From Pseudomonas indica NBRC 103045 (GTDB lineage Bacteria > Pseudomonadota > Gammaproteobacteria > Pseudomonadales > Pseudomonadaceae): DNA of 64,000 bases. Where the stretch lies: contig NZ_BDAC01000026.1 of NCBI RefSeq assembly GCF_002091635.1, positions 1-64,000 on the forward strand, read 5' to 3'. This document shows, in pieces, positions 34,631 to 42,659 of the stretch; position 1 is the first letter of the stretch, and each line of letters opens with the position of its first letter. The position numbers were made by a program, and so were the translations under genes. A model generated the notes under the pieces. It worked only from the letters and a program-made list of their open reading frames with translations, made no database searches and was not told the DNA's origin.

Positions 34631-34652
34631 CCCCTCTCCTCGCGGAGAGGGG
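34631..34652 (-). other. Intercistronic hairpin between TAXI and permease genes
   Basis: CCCCTCTCC (34631-34639), TCGC loop, GGAGAGGGG (34644-34652): a 9-bp perfect stem without U-tract. It probably stabilises or attenuates the message so that more binding protein than permease is made. Its arms match the CCCTCTCCCC core of the dispersed repeat at 761-6070. Confidence 0.6.
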
Positions 34653-34684
34653 GCTGAACGGGAACAAACGTTGACGGCTACGGC

Positions 34685-35641
34685 TCACTTGAGCACGCCG
34701 GCTTCCTTGTAGAAGCGCTCAGCGCCCGGGTGCAGCGGGATCGGCAGGTTCTGGGTGGCAGCTTCCAGCTTGATGTCCTTGGCTGCGGAGTGGGAAGTGG
34801 CCAGGCGGTCGAGGTTGTCGAACATCAGCTTGGTCATCTTGTAGGCCACATCATCGGAAACGCCTTCGTGGGTCACCAGGATGTTCTGGATCGCTACGGT
34901 GGGAACGTCCTCTTCCTGGCCGTCGTAGGTCCTGGCCGGAATCACAGCGGCCTGGTAGGCGGCGTTGTCGATCTTGCCGACGACATCCTGCGGGATCGCG
35001 ACGAAGCTGATCGGCATGGTCGCGGCCAGATCGCGGATCGCGGCCATGCCGAGACCGGACGATTGCAGGGTGGCGTCGAGCTGGCGGTTCTTGATCAGTT
35101 CGACGGACTCGGCGTACGGCAGGAATTCCACCTTGCCCATGTCCTCGTAGCTCAGGCCGGCAGCCTTGAAGATGGCGCGGGCGTTCAGCTCGGTGCCGGA
35201 TTTCGGCGCGCCGACGGAAATACGCTTGCCCTTCAGGTCAGCCAGGGTCTTGATGCCGGATTCCTTGCTGGCCACGATCTGGATGTAGTTCGGGTAGGTC
35301 GAACCGATGGCGAGCAGCTTCTTCAGCGGGGCCTTGAAACCGGCGTCTTCCACACCGTTCCAGGCATCGGCCACCGAGTCGCCCAGGGCCAGGGCCAGTT
35401 CCCCACGACCGGCTTGCAGCAGGTTGAGGTTTTCCACGGAAGCCTTGGTGGCCTGCACGGAGGTTTTCGAGCCTTCGATGCCGTTGCTGTAGATCTGCGA
35501 CAGGCCGACACCGATCGGATAATAGACGCCGCTGGTGCCGCCGGTGAGGATGTTGATGAAGGTCGGCGCCGCAACCGCGGCGGTGCTGGCAGTGAAGGCC
35601 GCGGCAGCGGCGAGAAGGCTGAAACGCTTGATCAGTCTCAT
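34685..35641 (-). CDS. TAXI family TRAP transporter solute-binding protein
   Basis: A 318-residue periplasmic protein: signal peptide (LIKRFSLLAAAAAFTASTAAVAA), then PTFINILTGGTSGVYYPIGVGLSQIY, the TAXI family opening, and KGKRISVGAPKSGTELNARAIFKAAGL in the middle. It binds the substrate and hands it to the fused permease. TAXI substrates known so far are amino acids or C4/C5 dicarboxylates; the neighbouring DctB/DctD-like regulators favour a dicarboxylate. A sigma-54 promoter lies 235 bases upstream. Start at ATG 35641. Confidence 0.93.
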   Translation of the reverse strand: MRLIKRFSLLAAAAAFTASTAAVAAPTFINILTGGTSGVYYPIGVGLSQIYSNGIEGSKTSVQATKASVENLNLLQAGRGELALALGDSVADAWNGVEDAGFKAPLKKLLAIGSTYPNYIQIVASKESGIKTLADLKGKRISVGAPKSGTELNARAIFKAAGLSYEDMGKVEFLPYAESVELIKNRQLDATLQSSGLGMAAIRDLAATMPISFVAIPQDVVGKIDNAAYQAAVIPARTYDGQEEDVPTVAIQNILVTHEGVSDDVAYKMTKLMFDNLDRLATSHSAAKDIKLEAATQNLPIPLHPGAERFYKEAGVLK

Positions 35642-35875
35642 GGAAGAATCTCCGTCGTTGTTATTTGGTTGTTGCAGAGTTTTTCACTGTAGACGAGCTC
35701 ACACAGGTGAGTACCCGTCCGGCTTTTTCACAGGGAAACGAGCACCGATGCGAACCCGGCGGTTGGCATCCGATGAAGAGAAGTCGGGGTTATGCGGAGG
35801 AGATGGCAGTTCATACAGGCCTCTTGTCTTTTTTATTGGACCGTCGCGGTGTTCCGCGCAATCGAAGCCTGTTAT

Positions 35876-35891
35876 TGCAGGGGCCGTGCCA
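35876..35891 (-). promoter_or_regulatory. Sigma-54 promoter of the TAXI-TRAP operon
   Basis: On the minus strand TGGCACGGCCCCTGCA has GG and GC exactly 10 bases apart and fits TGGCACG-N4-TTGCW at all but one position. It faces the TAXI gene and lies beside a gene for a sigma-54-dependent activator. Confidence 0.8.
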
Positions 35892-35946
35892 AAGCCGTTC
35901 GGCAGCGGTTTAGAGCGTTCCGGATGGGAAGCAGTGTCGACAATGA

Positions 35947-35958
35947 GCGGAATTCCGC
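35947..35958. promoter_or_regulatory. Candidate enhancer site for the sigma-54 activator
   Basis: GCGGAATTCCGC is a perfect 12-base palindrome 57-68 bases upstream of the -24 element. It resembles GAGCGGATTTCCGCTC upstream of the MFS transporter sigma-54 promoter (19975-19990). A further AGAATCCGC half-like site is at 35982. Confidence 0.5.
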
Positions 35959-36015
35959 CGATGGAGAAAGGCCGTTCGGCAAGAATCCGCTCCCCTCACC
36001 TGCTCGGACGAAGGC

Positions 36016-37362
36016 TCACTCTTCCTCGCTGCTGCCCGCCGGTAGGTAGCTGCTGCGGCTGAGGCCGTGGCGCTGCATCTTTTCATTGAGCGTGCGCCGG
36101 GGAATCTGCAACAGCGCCATCACGTCGCTGATATTGCCCTGGCAGCGCTGCAAGGCGGTGTGCAGGCACTGCGCCTCGAACGCTTCCATCTGTTCGGCCA
36201 GCGACTGTGGCCCTTGCTGGGTCTCTTCCGAAGAGGTCAGGCCGAGGGCATACCGTTCGGCCGCGTTGATCAGCTCGCGGACGTTGCCCGGCCAGTTGTG
36301 CGCGACCAGCCGCGACAGCTCCTGCGGCGTCAGCGGTTGCAGTTCGCGGTTGTGGCGCTCGGCGGCGACCGCCGCGAAATGGTTGAACAACAGGGGAATG
36401 TCTTCGCGCCGTTCGCGCAACGGAGGAATGCGCAGCTCCGCTACGTTGAGGCGGTACAGCAAGTCCTCACGGAAACGCCCGGCGCGAACCTCGTCCTGCA
36501 GGTCCGGCTTGGCCGCGCTGATTACCCGCAGGTCGACCTGGATGCTGCGATTCGACCCGAGGCGCTCCAGGGTTTTTTCCTGCAATACCCGCAGCAGCTT
36601 GACCTGCTGCGCCAGCGGCAGGCTCTCCACTTCGTCGAGGAACAGCGTGCCGCCATCGGCATGTTCGATCCGCCCGATGCGCTTGCCCTGGGCCCCGGTG
36701 AAGGCACCGCTTTCATGGCCGAACAGCTCGCTCTCGAAAATGCTTTCCGGAATCGCCGCGCAGTTCAGCGCCACGAACGGCTTGGCCACCCGCGGGCTGA
36801 AGTCGTGCAGGCAGCGGGCAACCCGTTCCTTGCCGCTGCCGGTTTCGCCACGGATCAGCACGTTGACCGAGGTACCGGCCAGTTCGAGGATTTGCCGGCG
36901 CAGGTTTTCCATGGGACGGGAAACACCGAGCAACTGGGCTTCGATGCGATCCTTGAGGGCGAACTGCTGGCGCAGCTGGCGGTTCTCGCAGACCAGCCGG
37001 CGCTTCTCCAGCGCGCGCCGCACGCTGTCCAGCAGGCGCTCGGGATTGAACGGTTTTTCGATGAAATCGTAGGCACCCTGGCGCAACGCCTGCACGGCCA
37101 TCGGTACGTCGCCGTGGCCGGTGACCATCAATACCGGCAGGTCGGCATCCAGGTTTTGCAGGCGCTCGAGCAATTGCAGGCCATCGCTGCCAGGCATGCG
37201 CACGTCGCTGACCACCACGCCGGGGAAGTCCCGGTCGACCAGCGCCAGCGCCTGGGCGGCATCGATACACACATGCACCGTGAAGCCGGACAGTTCCAGC
37301 CACTGCTGCACCGCCTCGCGGATAGCCGCTTCGTCATCGACAAAAATGACCTGACCGTTCAT
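36016..37362 (-). CDS. mifR: Sigma-54-dependent response regulator (MifR/DctD family)
   Basis: A 448-residue NtrC-type activator. Receiver domain 1-120 with acidic DDE, phospho-acceptor Asp near residue 53 (VVVSDVRMPGSDG) and Lys in FIEKPF. AAA+ domain about 140-370 with Walker A GETGSGKE, the sigma-54 contact loop GAFTGA, and Walker B GGTLFLDEV. C-terminal Fis-type helix-turn-helix (NISDVMALLQIPRRTLNEKMQRHGL). It partners the kinase encoded upstream. MifR of P. aeruginosa is needed for alpha-ketoglutarate use; orthology is judged from resemblance and neighbourhood. Likely targets are the sigma-54 promoters at 35876 and 20075. Confidence 0.85.
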   Translation of the reverse strand: MNGQVIFVDDEAAIREAVQQWLELSGFTVHVCIDAAQALALVDRDFPGVVVSDVRMPGSDGLQLLERLQNLDADLPVLMVTGHGDVPMAVQALRQGAYDFIEKPFNPERLLDSVRRALEKRRLVCENRQLRQQFALKDRIEAQLLGVSRPMENLRRQILELAGTSVNVLIRGETGSGKERVARCLHDFSPRVAKPFVALNCAAIPESIFESELFGHESGAFTGAQGKRIGRIEHADGGTLFLDEVESLPLAQQVKLLRVLQEKTLERLGSNRSIQVDLRVISAAKPDLQDEVRAGRFREDLLYRLNVAELRIPPLRERREDIPLLFNHFAAVAAERHNRELQPLTPQELSRLVAHNWPGNVRELINAAERYALGLTSSEETQQGPQSLAEQMEAFEAQCLHTALQRCQGNISDVMALLQIPRRTLNEKMQRHGLSRSSYLPAGSSEEE

Positions 37363-37494
37363 GACGTTACTCCTGCTCGATGCCTGGACCTCACGAGCCT
37401 TCCCGCAAGCCCGCGCAGTTTAGCCACGCGGCGCCTGCCCCGCCCATGTTCCCCGGCCGCTGGCGGCGCACCGTTGCCGTCAGTGCGACCGGTG

Positions 37495-39246
37495 TCACGC
37501 TGGCGCAGCCGGAAGCCGCAAGGTGAATACCGCTCCTTCTTCGCCATTCGAGGCCTCCAGGCTGCCGCCCAGTTCGCGGACGATGCCGTAGGACACCGCG
37601 AGCCCCAGGCCCAACCCCTCGCCCACCGGTTTGGTGGTGAAGAATGGATCGAAGACGTTAGCGATATGTTCCTCGGCGATACCGCCGCCGCTGTCCTCGA
37701 TACTGAGCTGCCACTGCCCGCCCTGGGCCTCGATGGTCATCCGCAGCATCCGCCGTTCCTGCCCGGCCATGGCGTCCAGCGCGTTGTGCAGCAGATTGAG
37801 CAGCACCTGTTCGAGCCGGATGGCGTCGCCGAGGACCTGGGCCGCCGGCTCCAGGTGCTTGACCACCTCCACCTGTTCGGCGCGGATACGCGGGGCCAGC
37901 AGTTGCAGCGCCTGCTCGAGGACATGATCCAGGCTCAGGCGCTCGCGCAACCCGCCCGGGCTCTTGCGGGCGAAGGTCTTGAGGTGGCCAGTGAGCGCGG
38001 CCATGCGCTGAAGCAGCCCATCGATCCGCGCCAATCCGTCGCGCACGTCGTCCTGACGACCGCTGTCGAGCAGCAGGCGCAGGCTGCCGAGCTGCATCTG
38101 CATCGCGGTCAGCGGCTGGTTGATCTCATGCGCCAGCGCCGCGGACATCTGCCCCAGGGCGGCCATCTTGGCGGCATGCACCAGTTCGTCCTGGGCGGTA
38201 CGCAACTCGGCGGTGCGCTCTTCCACCAAGCGTTCCAGTTCCTCGCGGCTGCGCTGCTGGAGACGCCGGTTCTTCTCCCGCTGGGCCAGGTAGAGCAGCA
38301 GGAACGCGAGGGTCATCCAGATGCCGGCGGCGGCCAACCGGTAGCTGCGCACGCTGTCGGCAACCAGGGTCGGCTCCATCAGCAGGTTCAGGCTCCAGCC
38401 CTCCTCCGGCAACGCCAGCCGCTGCCAGAGATAGACGCGCCGGCCTTCCGGGCCATCCACGCGACGCAGCTCGGCATCCTCGGCGACGGTCTGCAACGGC
38501 TCACTGGGCAGCGGTTGCAGGTTCTGCTCGGCATATTTGCGCGACTCCACGAGTTCGGCCCGCACCGTATCGCTCAACTCGTTCAGATAGCGGAAACGCC
38601 ACGCCGGACGGTTGGATAGAATGACGATGTCGTGACTGTCGGCGACCAGCATGGTGCCTGGCTGGCTGGCCCATTCGCGCTGCAGTTCTTCCAGCTCCAG
38701 CTTCACCACCAGCACCCCGAGCGACCGGCCGCCGCCGTCCTTCACCACGTGGGAGAGGAAATAGCCCGGAATGCCGGTGGTTACGCCCACCGCGAAATAA
38801 CGCCCGGCGTCGTGATGGATCGCATCCTGGAAGTACGGGCGGAACGCGTAGTTGTTGCCGACGAAGCTGCTCCACTCTCGCCAGTTGCTCGAGGCGATGG
38901 CCTCGCCGCGGCTGTCCAGCAGATAGAGCACCGCCGAGCCCGCCTCGGTGTTCAGCCGCTCCAGGCGGCGATTGAGCGCTTGGCGCAGAACCGGATTGGC
39001 CGGGTCGTCGAGCAGGCTGCGGATGTCGCTGTCCAGCGCCAGCAACGCCGGAACCGAGCGGAAGCGCTCGACCAGGGTGTGCATGGTCTGGGCATAAAGG
39101 GCGAGCTGTCCGCGTGCCTCGACGCTGCGCTCCTCCCAGGCGCGCCGCTCGGCGAAACGCCCGGCGAGGAGCATGCTTATCAGCAACCCGAGAAAGATCA
39201 GCAGAACGATCAGGGCAACGCGAAAACGCACGAGAATGGCTGGCAT
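37495..39246 (-). CDS. mifS: Sensor histidine kinase (MifS/DctB family)
   Basis: A 583-residue membrane kinase. First helix at about 8-28 (VALIVLLIFLGLLISMLLAG), a periplasmic double-Cache/PAS sensor about 30-300 (with NNYAFRPYFQDAIHHDAGRYFAVGVTTGIPGYFLSHVV, typical of DctB-like dicarboxylate sensors), second helix about 305-325, coiled coil, H-box AALAHEINQPLTAMQMQ (phospho-His), and ATPase boxes NALDAM, DSGGGI and GEGLGLGLA. It phosphorylates the regulator encoded 132 bases downstream. The sensor domain suggests direct detection of a C4 or C5 dicarboxylate outside the cytoplasm. Confidence 0.85.
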   Translation of the reverse strand: MPAILVRFRVALIVLLIFLGLLISMLLAGRFAERRAWEERSVEARGQLALYAQTMHTLVERFRSVPALLALDSDIRSLLDDPANPVLRQALNRRLERLNTEAGSAVLYLLDSRGEAIASSNWREWSSFVGNNYAFRPYFQDAIHHDAGRYFAVGVTTGIPGYFLSHVVKDGGGRSLGVLVVKLELEELQREWASQPGTMLVADSHDIVILSNRPAWRFRYLNELSDTVRAELVESRKYAEQNLQPLPSEPLQTVAEDAELRRVDGPEGRRVYLWQRLALPEEGWSLNLLMEPTLVADSVRSYRLAAAGIWMTLAFLLLYLAQREKNRRLQQRSREELERLVEERTAELRTAQDELVHAAKMAALGQMSAALAHEINQPLTAMQMQLGSLRLLLDSGRQDDVRDGLARIDGLLQRMAALTGHLKTFARKSPGGLRERLSLDHVLEQALQLLAPRIRAEQVEVVKHLEPAAQVLGDAIRLEQVLLNLLHNALDAMAGQERRMLRMTIEAQGGQWQLSIEDSGGGIAEEHIANVFDPFFTTKPVGEGLGLGLAVSYGIVRELGGSLEASNGEEGAVFTLRLPAAPA

Positions 39247-39343
39247 GAACGACTCTGGCGAAACGGATCGCCCATGTTAAGCCATCTCTCGCGCCTCGCC
39301 ACGCTCCCGCGGCGCTCGATGCCGCCGCTCCGCCCGGTGGCGC

Positions 39344-40528
39344 TCAGGCGTACAGGTCGCGGCGCGACCAGGGCAAATCGTGGGAACCGTCCCCGTACGG
39401 CTTCACGGCGAGAATCTGGTGGAGGTTGATCCAGCCCTGCTCGAAACCGTAGGCGCAACCGGCCAAGTACAGCCGCCAGATGCGCAGCGCCTGTTCCGGC
39501 ACCAGCCGGGACGCTTCCTCCAGGCGGGACTCCAGGTTCGCGCTCCAGAAATTCAGGGTCCGTGCGTAATGCAGGCGCAAGCCTTCCACATCGACGACTT
39601 CCAGGCCCGCTTCGCTGATCCGCGCGGTCATGGTGGCCAAATGCGGCAGCTCGCCGTGGGGGAACACATAGCGGTCGATGAACTCGCCAGCCCCGCGGCC
39701 GACCTGGCGGCCGTCGGTGTGCTTGGCGGTGATGCCATGGTTCATCACCAGGCCGCCGGGGCGCACCGCGCCATACAGCCGCTCGCAATAGAGCGCCAGG
39801 TTGGCATGGCCGACATGCTCGAACATGCCGACGCTGACCACCTTGTCGAAGCGGCCGTCCTGCGGCAGGTCGCGGTAGTCCAACAGTTCGAGTTCGATCC
39901 GGTCGTCCAGGCCCTCGGCCTTGACCCGTTCCCGCGCCAACGCAAGCTGTTCGCGGCTGAGGGTGATACCGAACACCCGCGCGCCGAACTCACGGGCGGC
40001 GAAGCGAGCCAGGCCACCCCAGCCGCAACCGACGTCGAGCAGGTAATCGCCGGGCTTCAACCGCAACTTGCGGCACAGGTGGCGGAGCTTGGCCTGCTGG
40101 GCCTGTTCGAGGTCTTCCTGCCCGGTTTCGAAATAGGCGCAGGAATAGACCATGTCGCGGTCCAGCCAGAGCGCATAGAAGTCGTTGGACAGGTCGTAGT
40201 GGTAGGAGATCGCCGCCGCATCGGTGTCCTTGTCGTGGGCACGGCGCTCGGGTGGGGCGGCGTTTTCATCGGGAATCAGCGCCCGGCTGAGCGCATCGCA
40301 GAGGCGGATCACCTCGCTGATTGAACCCTCCATTTCCAGGCGGCCTTCGACAAAGGCCTCTCCGAGGGCGTCCAGGGTAGGTTGTTCGAACTGGGTGATC
40401 AGGCCGGGGTCCTTCACCACCAATGTCACGCTCGGGATGGGGCCCAGTTCGAGTTCATACCCGTTCCATAGGCGCAGCCGCAAAGGCAGCTGGATTTCCC
40501 GCAATACTGGTGGAAGCAACGCCAACAT
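39344..40528 (-). CDS. cfa: Cyclopropane-fatty-acyl-phospholipid synthase
   Basis: A 394-residue SAM-dependent enzyme that methylenates double bonds of membrane phospholipid acyl chains. N-terminal lipid-binding part about 1-110; SAM site LLDVGCGWGGLARFAAREFGARVFGITLS; VVSVGMFEHVGHANLALYC and YVFPHGELPHL are family motifs; the C-terminal part contains YARTLNFWSANLE. I chose MLALLPPVL at 40528 to give the usual Pseudomonas length. A TATAGT hexamer (minus strand, 40574-40579) may be the -10. Pseudomonas species carry more than one such gene; this one is origin-proximal. Confidence 0.9.
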   Translation of the reverse strand: MLALLPPVLREIQLPLRLRLWNGYELELGPIPSVTLVVKDPGLITQFEQPTLDALGEAFVEGRLEMEGSISEVIRLCDALSRALIPDENAAPPERRAHDKDTDAAAISYHYDLSNDFYALWLDRDMVYSCAYFETGQEDLEQAQQAKLRHLCRKLRLKPGDYLLDVGCGWGGLARFAAREFGARVFGITLSREQLALARERVKAEGLDDRIELELLDYRDLPQDGRFDKVVSVGMFEHVGHANLALYCERLYGAVRPGGLVMNHGITAKHTDGRQVGRGAGEFIDRYVFPHGELPHLATMTARISEAGLEVVDVEGLRLHYARTLNFWSANLESRLEEASRLVPEQALRIWRLYLAGCAYGFEQGWINLHQILAVKPYGDGSHDLPWSRRDLYA

Positions 40529-40610
40529 GAGGTGTCCCCCCCGGTTCGCATAAACTCTCAGCAAGCGTAGACCACTATAATCCTTCTTCATTCTATGAGA
40601 CTGATAGAGT

Positions 40611-41396
40611 TCAGCTATCGTTCGTTGTGCCGGAAATCCCCGCCAACAGACCCTCACTGACCCAGCGCTTCAGCCACACGGCCGCCTGCAGCGCGGCGTT
40701 CTCGTTCCGCTCGCTCAGCACGGTGCAAAGTTCGGCAAAGCAGAGCCCGTCCACGGCCATGCCTTTCAACGCCTCGGCTTCGCCCTCTTCCAGGCTGCGG
40801 TAGCGGCTGATCAGGCCCTGGCGCCAGATCAGGCAATGGTTTATCTCATCCAGCGTCCGGCTTCCGGGCAGGCCGCTGCCTTCCTTGTGCGAACGCCAGG
40901 CTTCCACGCTGTTATAGCGACAACCCAGCCACTGCACGCTGGGTTGCAGGTGAACCCGCAGACCGGGCCAGTCATTGGCGGGCATCGCCGCCATGTCCGC
41001 GAGCGTCAACGGCTCCCCTTGGGCGGCATCGAACGCCAGGGTGAACGCCCACTCCAGGCGCACCAGTTCGGCCAGGGCCTGATCCCCGCGTTGTTCGATG
41101 AATGCGGGCAGACGCTCGCCCAGCCAGCGCAGGCTGTAGTGACGGGAGGGACAGACGCGCAGGTAATCCCGGGCCATGCCCTCGAACGCTTCGCCGAGCC
41201 TGGCACTCACGGCCGGATAGTCCTCGGCCAGGGCCTGGACCAGCCGGGCACGGTAGGCGTTGTGGTAGATCGCCAGACCTTCATCGACGCTGAGGGCGGA
41301 ACTGCCGACCAGACTGGCGCGCAGCGCTGCATTCGGCTCCGTGCGATCGTCCAGCAGGTAGGCTTCCATCTGCCGCTGCCATTCGCTCAGACGCAT
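40611..41396 (-). CDS. bufC: DUF2063 protein, bufferin biosynthesis partner (BufC/MbnC-like)
   Basis: A 261-residue protein. The DUF2063 N-terminal domain (RLSEWQRQMEAYLLDDRTEP...LAIYHNAYRARLVQALAEDYPAVSARLGEAFEGMARDYLRVCPSRHYSLRWLGERLPAFI) covers about 1-100; a second helical domain follows. Proteins of this type bind the DUF692 oxidase and present the precursor peptide leader. The start overlaps the end of the DUF692 gene by 10 bases, so the two are co-translated. The gene symbol follows the bufferin naming and rests on family and gene order. Confidence 0.88.
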   Translation of the reverse strand: MRLSEWQRQMEAYLLDDRTEPNAALRASLVGSSALSVDEGLAIYHNAYRARLVQALAEDYPAVSARLGEAFEGMARDYLRVCPSRHYSLRWLGERLPAFIEQRGDQALAELVRLEWAFTLAFDAAQGEPLTLADMAAMPANDWPGLRVHLQPSVQWLGCRYNSVEAWRSHKEGSGLPGSRTLDEINHCLIWRQGLISRYRSLEEGEAEALKGMAVDGLCFAELCTVLSERNENAALQAAVWLKRWVSEGLLAGISGTTNDS

Positions 41397-42232
41397 GCGG
41401 CCTCCCGGGCGAGCACCGCTTGCCCCAGCGCCCTGGCCTTGCCCAGTTCGGCCAGCAATTCGTCCAGCGGAGGGAAGTTGTCGTCGCGTTCCAGCAGCGT
41501 CGCCACCGGTCCCAGGTGCGCCAAGGTGCGCTGGTAGAGCTGCCAGACCGGGTCGTTCACCGGCTGGTCGTGGGTATCGATGAGGTAGGCGCCGTAATCG
41601 CTGTGCCCCGCCAGATGCAGCTGGCGGATGCGTGCTTTCGGCAGCCCGCTGATGAATGTCCAGGGATCGAAGCCATGGTTACGGGCGCTGACATAGACGT
41701 TGTTCACGTCCAGCAGCAACTCGCAGCCGCTCGCTTCGCTGAGCGCGGCAAGGAACTCCCATTCGCTGAACGATGCCTCCGCGACACGCACGTAGCTGGA
41801 GACATTTTCCAGCACCAGCGGACGTTCGAGAATGTCCTGCACCTGGCGAACCCGCTCGGCGACATGTCGCAGGCTTTCCTCGGTGTAAGGCAGCGGCAGC
41901 AGGTCGTGCAGTTGGTGGGCGCTGCCACGGCTCCAGCACAGGTGGTCGGAGATCCACGCCGGACGAACGGTCTGCGCCAGGCGCTTGAGGCGTTGCAGGT
42001 AGTCCCCATCCAATGGGTGCGGGCCTCCGATGGATAACGACACACCGTGCATCACCAACGGGTAACGCTCGCCAATGGCCTCCAGGTAATACAGCGCCTT
42101 GCCACCATCGACCAGGTAGTTTTCCGAAACGATTTCGAACCAGTCCACCGGCGGATGGCCTTCGAGAATGTCCTGGTAATAGGCCGTGCGCAGCCCCAGG
42201 CCATAACCAAGACAGGAATCGGCAATCGACAT
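41387..42232 (-). CDS. bufB: DUF692 multinuclear iron oxidative enzyme (BufB/MbnB-like)
   Basis: A 281-residue TIM-barrel enzyme of the MNIO family. It opens GYGLGLRTAYYQDILEGHPPVDWFEIVSENYLVDGG, the family signature, and carries metal ligands in MHGVSLSIGG (His), ISDHLCW (His), VLENVSSY (Glu), ELLLDVNNVYVSA (Asp/Asn), HLAGHSDYG (His) and DTHDQPVNDPVW (Asp, His). MNIO enzymes use an iron cluster and O2 to modify Cys of a ribosomal peptide, here the Cys-rich product of the gene upstream. MbnB makes methanobactin; bufferin enzymes make copper-sequestering thiooxazoles. Confidence 0.9.
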   Translation of the reverse strand: MSIADSCLGYGLGLRTAYYQDILEGHPPVDWFEIVSENYLVDGGKALYYLEAIGERYPLVMHGVSLSIGGPHPLDGDYLQRLKRLAQTVRPAWISDHLCWSRGSAHQLHDLLPLPYTEESLRHVAERVRQVQDILERPLVLENVSSYVRVAEASFSEWEFLAALSEASGCELLLDVNNVYVSARNHGFDPWTFISGLPKARIRQLHLAGHSDYGAYLIDTHDQPVNDPVWQLYQRTLAHLGPVATLLERDDNFPPLDELLAELGKARALGQAVLAREAACV

Positions 42233-42252
42233 AAGGCCTCCTTTCGAGACAA

Positions 42253-42279
42253 GGCGGGAAGCCGAAGAGGCTTCCCGCC
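42253..42279 (-). other. Intercistronic hairpin after the bufferin precursor gene
   Basis: GGCGGGAAGCC (42253-42263) and GGCTTCCCGCC (42269-42279) form a perfect 11-bp stem with a 5-base loop between precursor and enzyme genes. There is no clear U-tract, so it may act as a partial terminator or message stabiliser that keeps precursor output above enzyme output. Confidence 0.7.
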
Positions 42280-42287
42280 CGGAGGCA

Positions 42288-42539
42288 TCAGTCGCCGACC
42301 TTGCCGCCCGCGGATTGGCACTCGGCCAAGGTCATGGACTTGAAGCCTTGGCCCTTGCACGCGCCCTGCCCTTTGCACGAGTTCTGCGCCGTCTTGCAGT
42401 CGTTTTGCCCCTTGCAGGCATTCACGCCATAGCAGTGCACCATGGCTTCCTCCGCCACGACCTGGGCTGGCAAGCTGGCGAACAGCCCTGCGGCCGCCAG
42501 GGCCAATGCCGCACCGGTGATGCTGGTTTTTGCGCTCAT
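42288..42539 (-). CDS. bufA: Bufferin-like cysteine-rich precursor peptide
   Basis: An 83-residue peptide. A Sec-type signal (TSITGAALALAAAGLFASLPAQVVA) precedes a core of about 53 residues with six Cys at 36, 42, 48, 55, 61 and 74, in repeated NACKGQ / NDCK / SCKGQGACKGQGF units. This is the pattern of bufferin precursors linked to DUF692 enzymes. Export plus Cys modification would give a periplasmic copper-binding peptide. It is first in the operon bufA-bufB-bufC. A DoxX-like fourth gene seen in some operons is missing here. Confidence 0.85.
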   Translation of the reverse strand: MSAKTSITGAALALAAAGLFASLPAQVVAEEAMVHCYGVNACKGQNDCKTAQNSCKGQGACKGQGFKSMTLAECQSAGGKVGD

Positions 42540-42659
42540 ACCGTCTTTCCTCTTTTGTTTTGGAATGGTCGGCGTTTCCGAAAGATCGATCCGACAGACA
42601 GGTAGAGTCGCCTTCCCCGGCAGCGTTACAACCGCCTGGAAAAATCCACGGCAAAACCT

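Larger units (their letters stand above)
35642..36015. other. Control region upstream of the TAXI gene
   Basis: These 374 bases hold no convincing gene. They contain a near-consensus minus-strand sigma-54 promoter (35876-35891), a GCGGAATTCCGC palindrome (35947-35958), and two copies of GCCGTTCGGCA (about 35894-35904 and 35971-35981). The likely leader is more than 200 bases long. Confidence 0.6.

Noticed and set aside
35535-36062. Plus-strand frames between the TAXI and response regulator genes
   Set aside because: They begin inside the TAXI gene or lack ribosome-binding sites, and the region carries promoter elements instead.
36067-38619. An 850-residue plus-strand open frame
   Set aside because: Antisense to the response regulator and sensor kinase genes, which have full sets of catalytic motifs. 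Composition is that of a shadow frame.
42605-42630. TGTAAC...CGACTC upstream of the bufferin operon as an ECF sigma promoter
   Set aside because: The spacing between the two elements (about 14 bases) is shorter than usual for such promoters, and the match rests on few bases.
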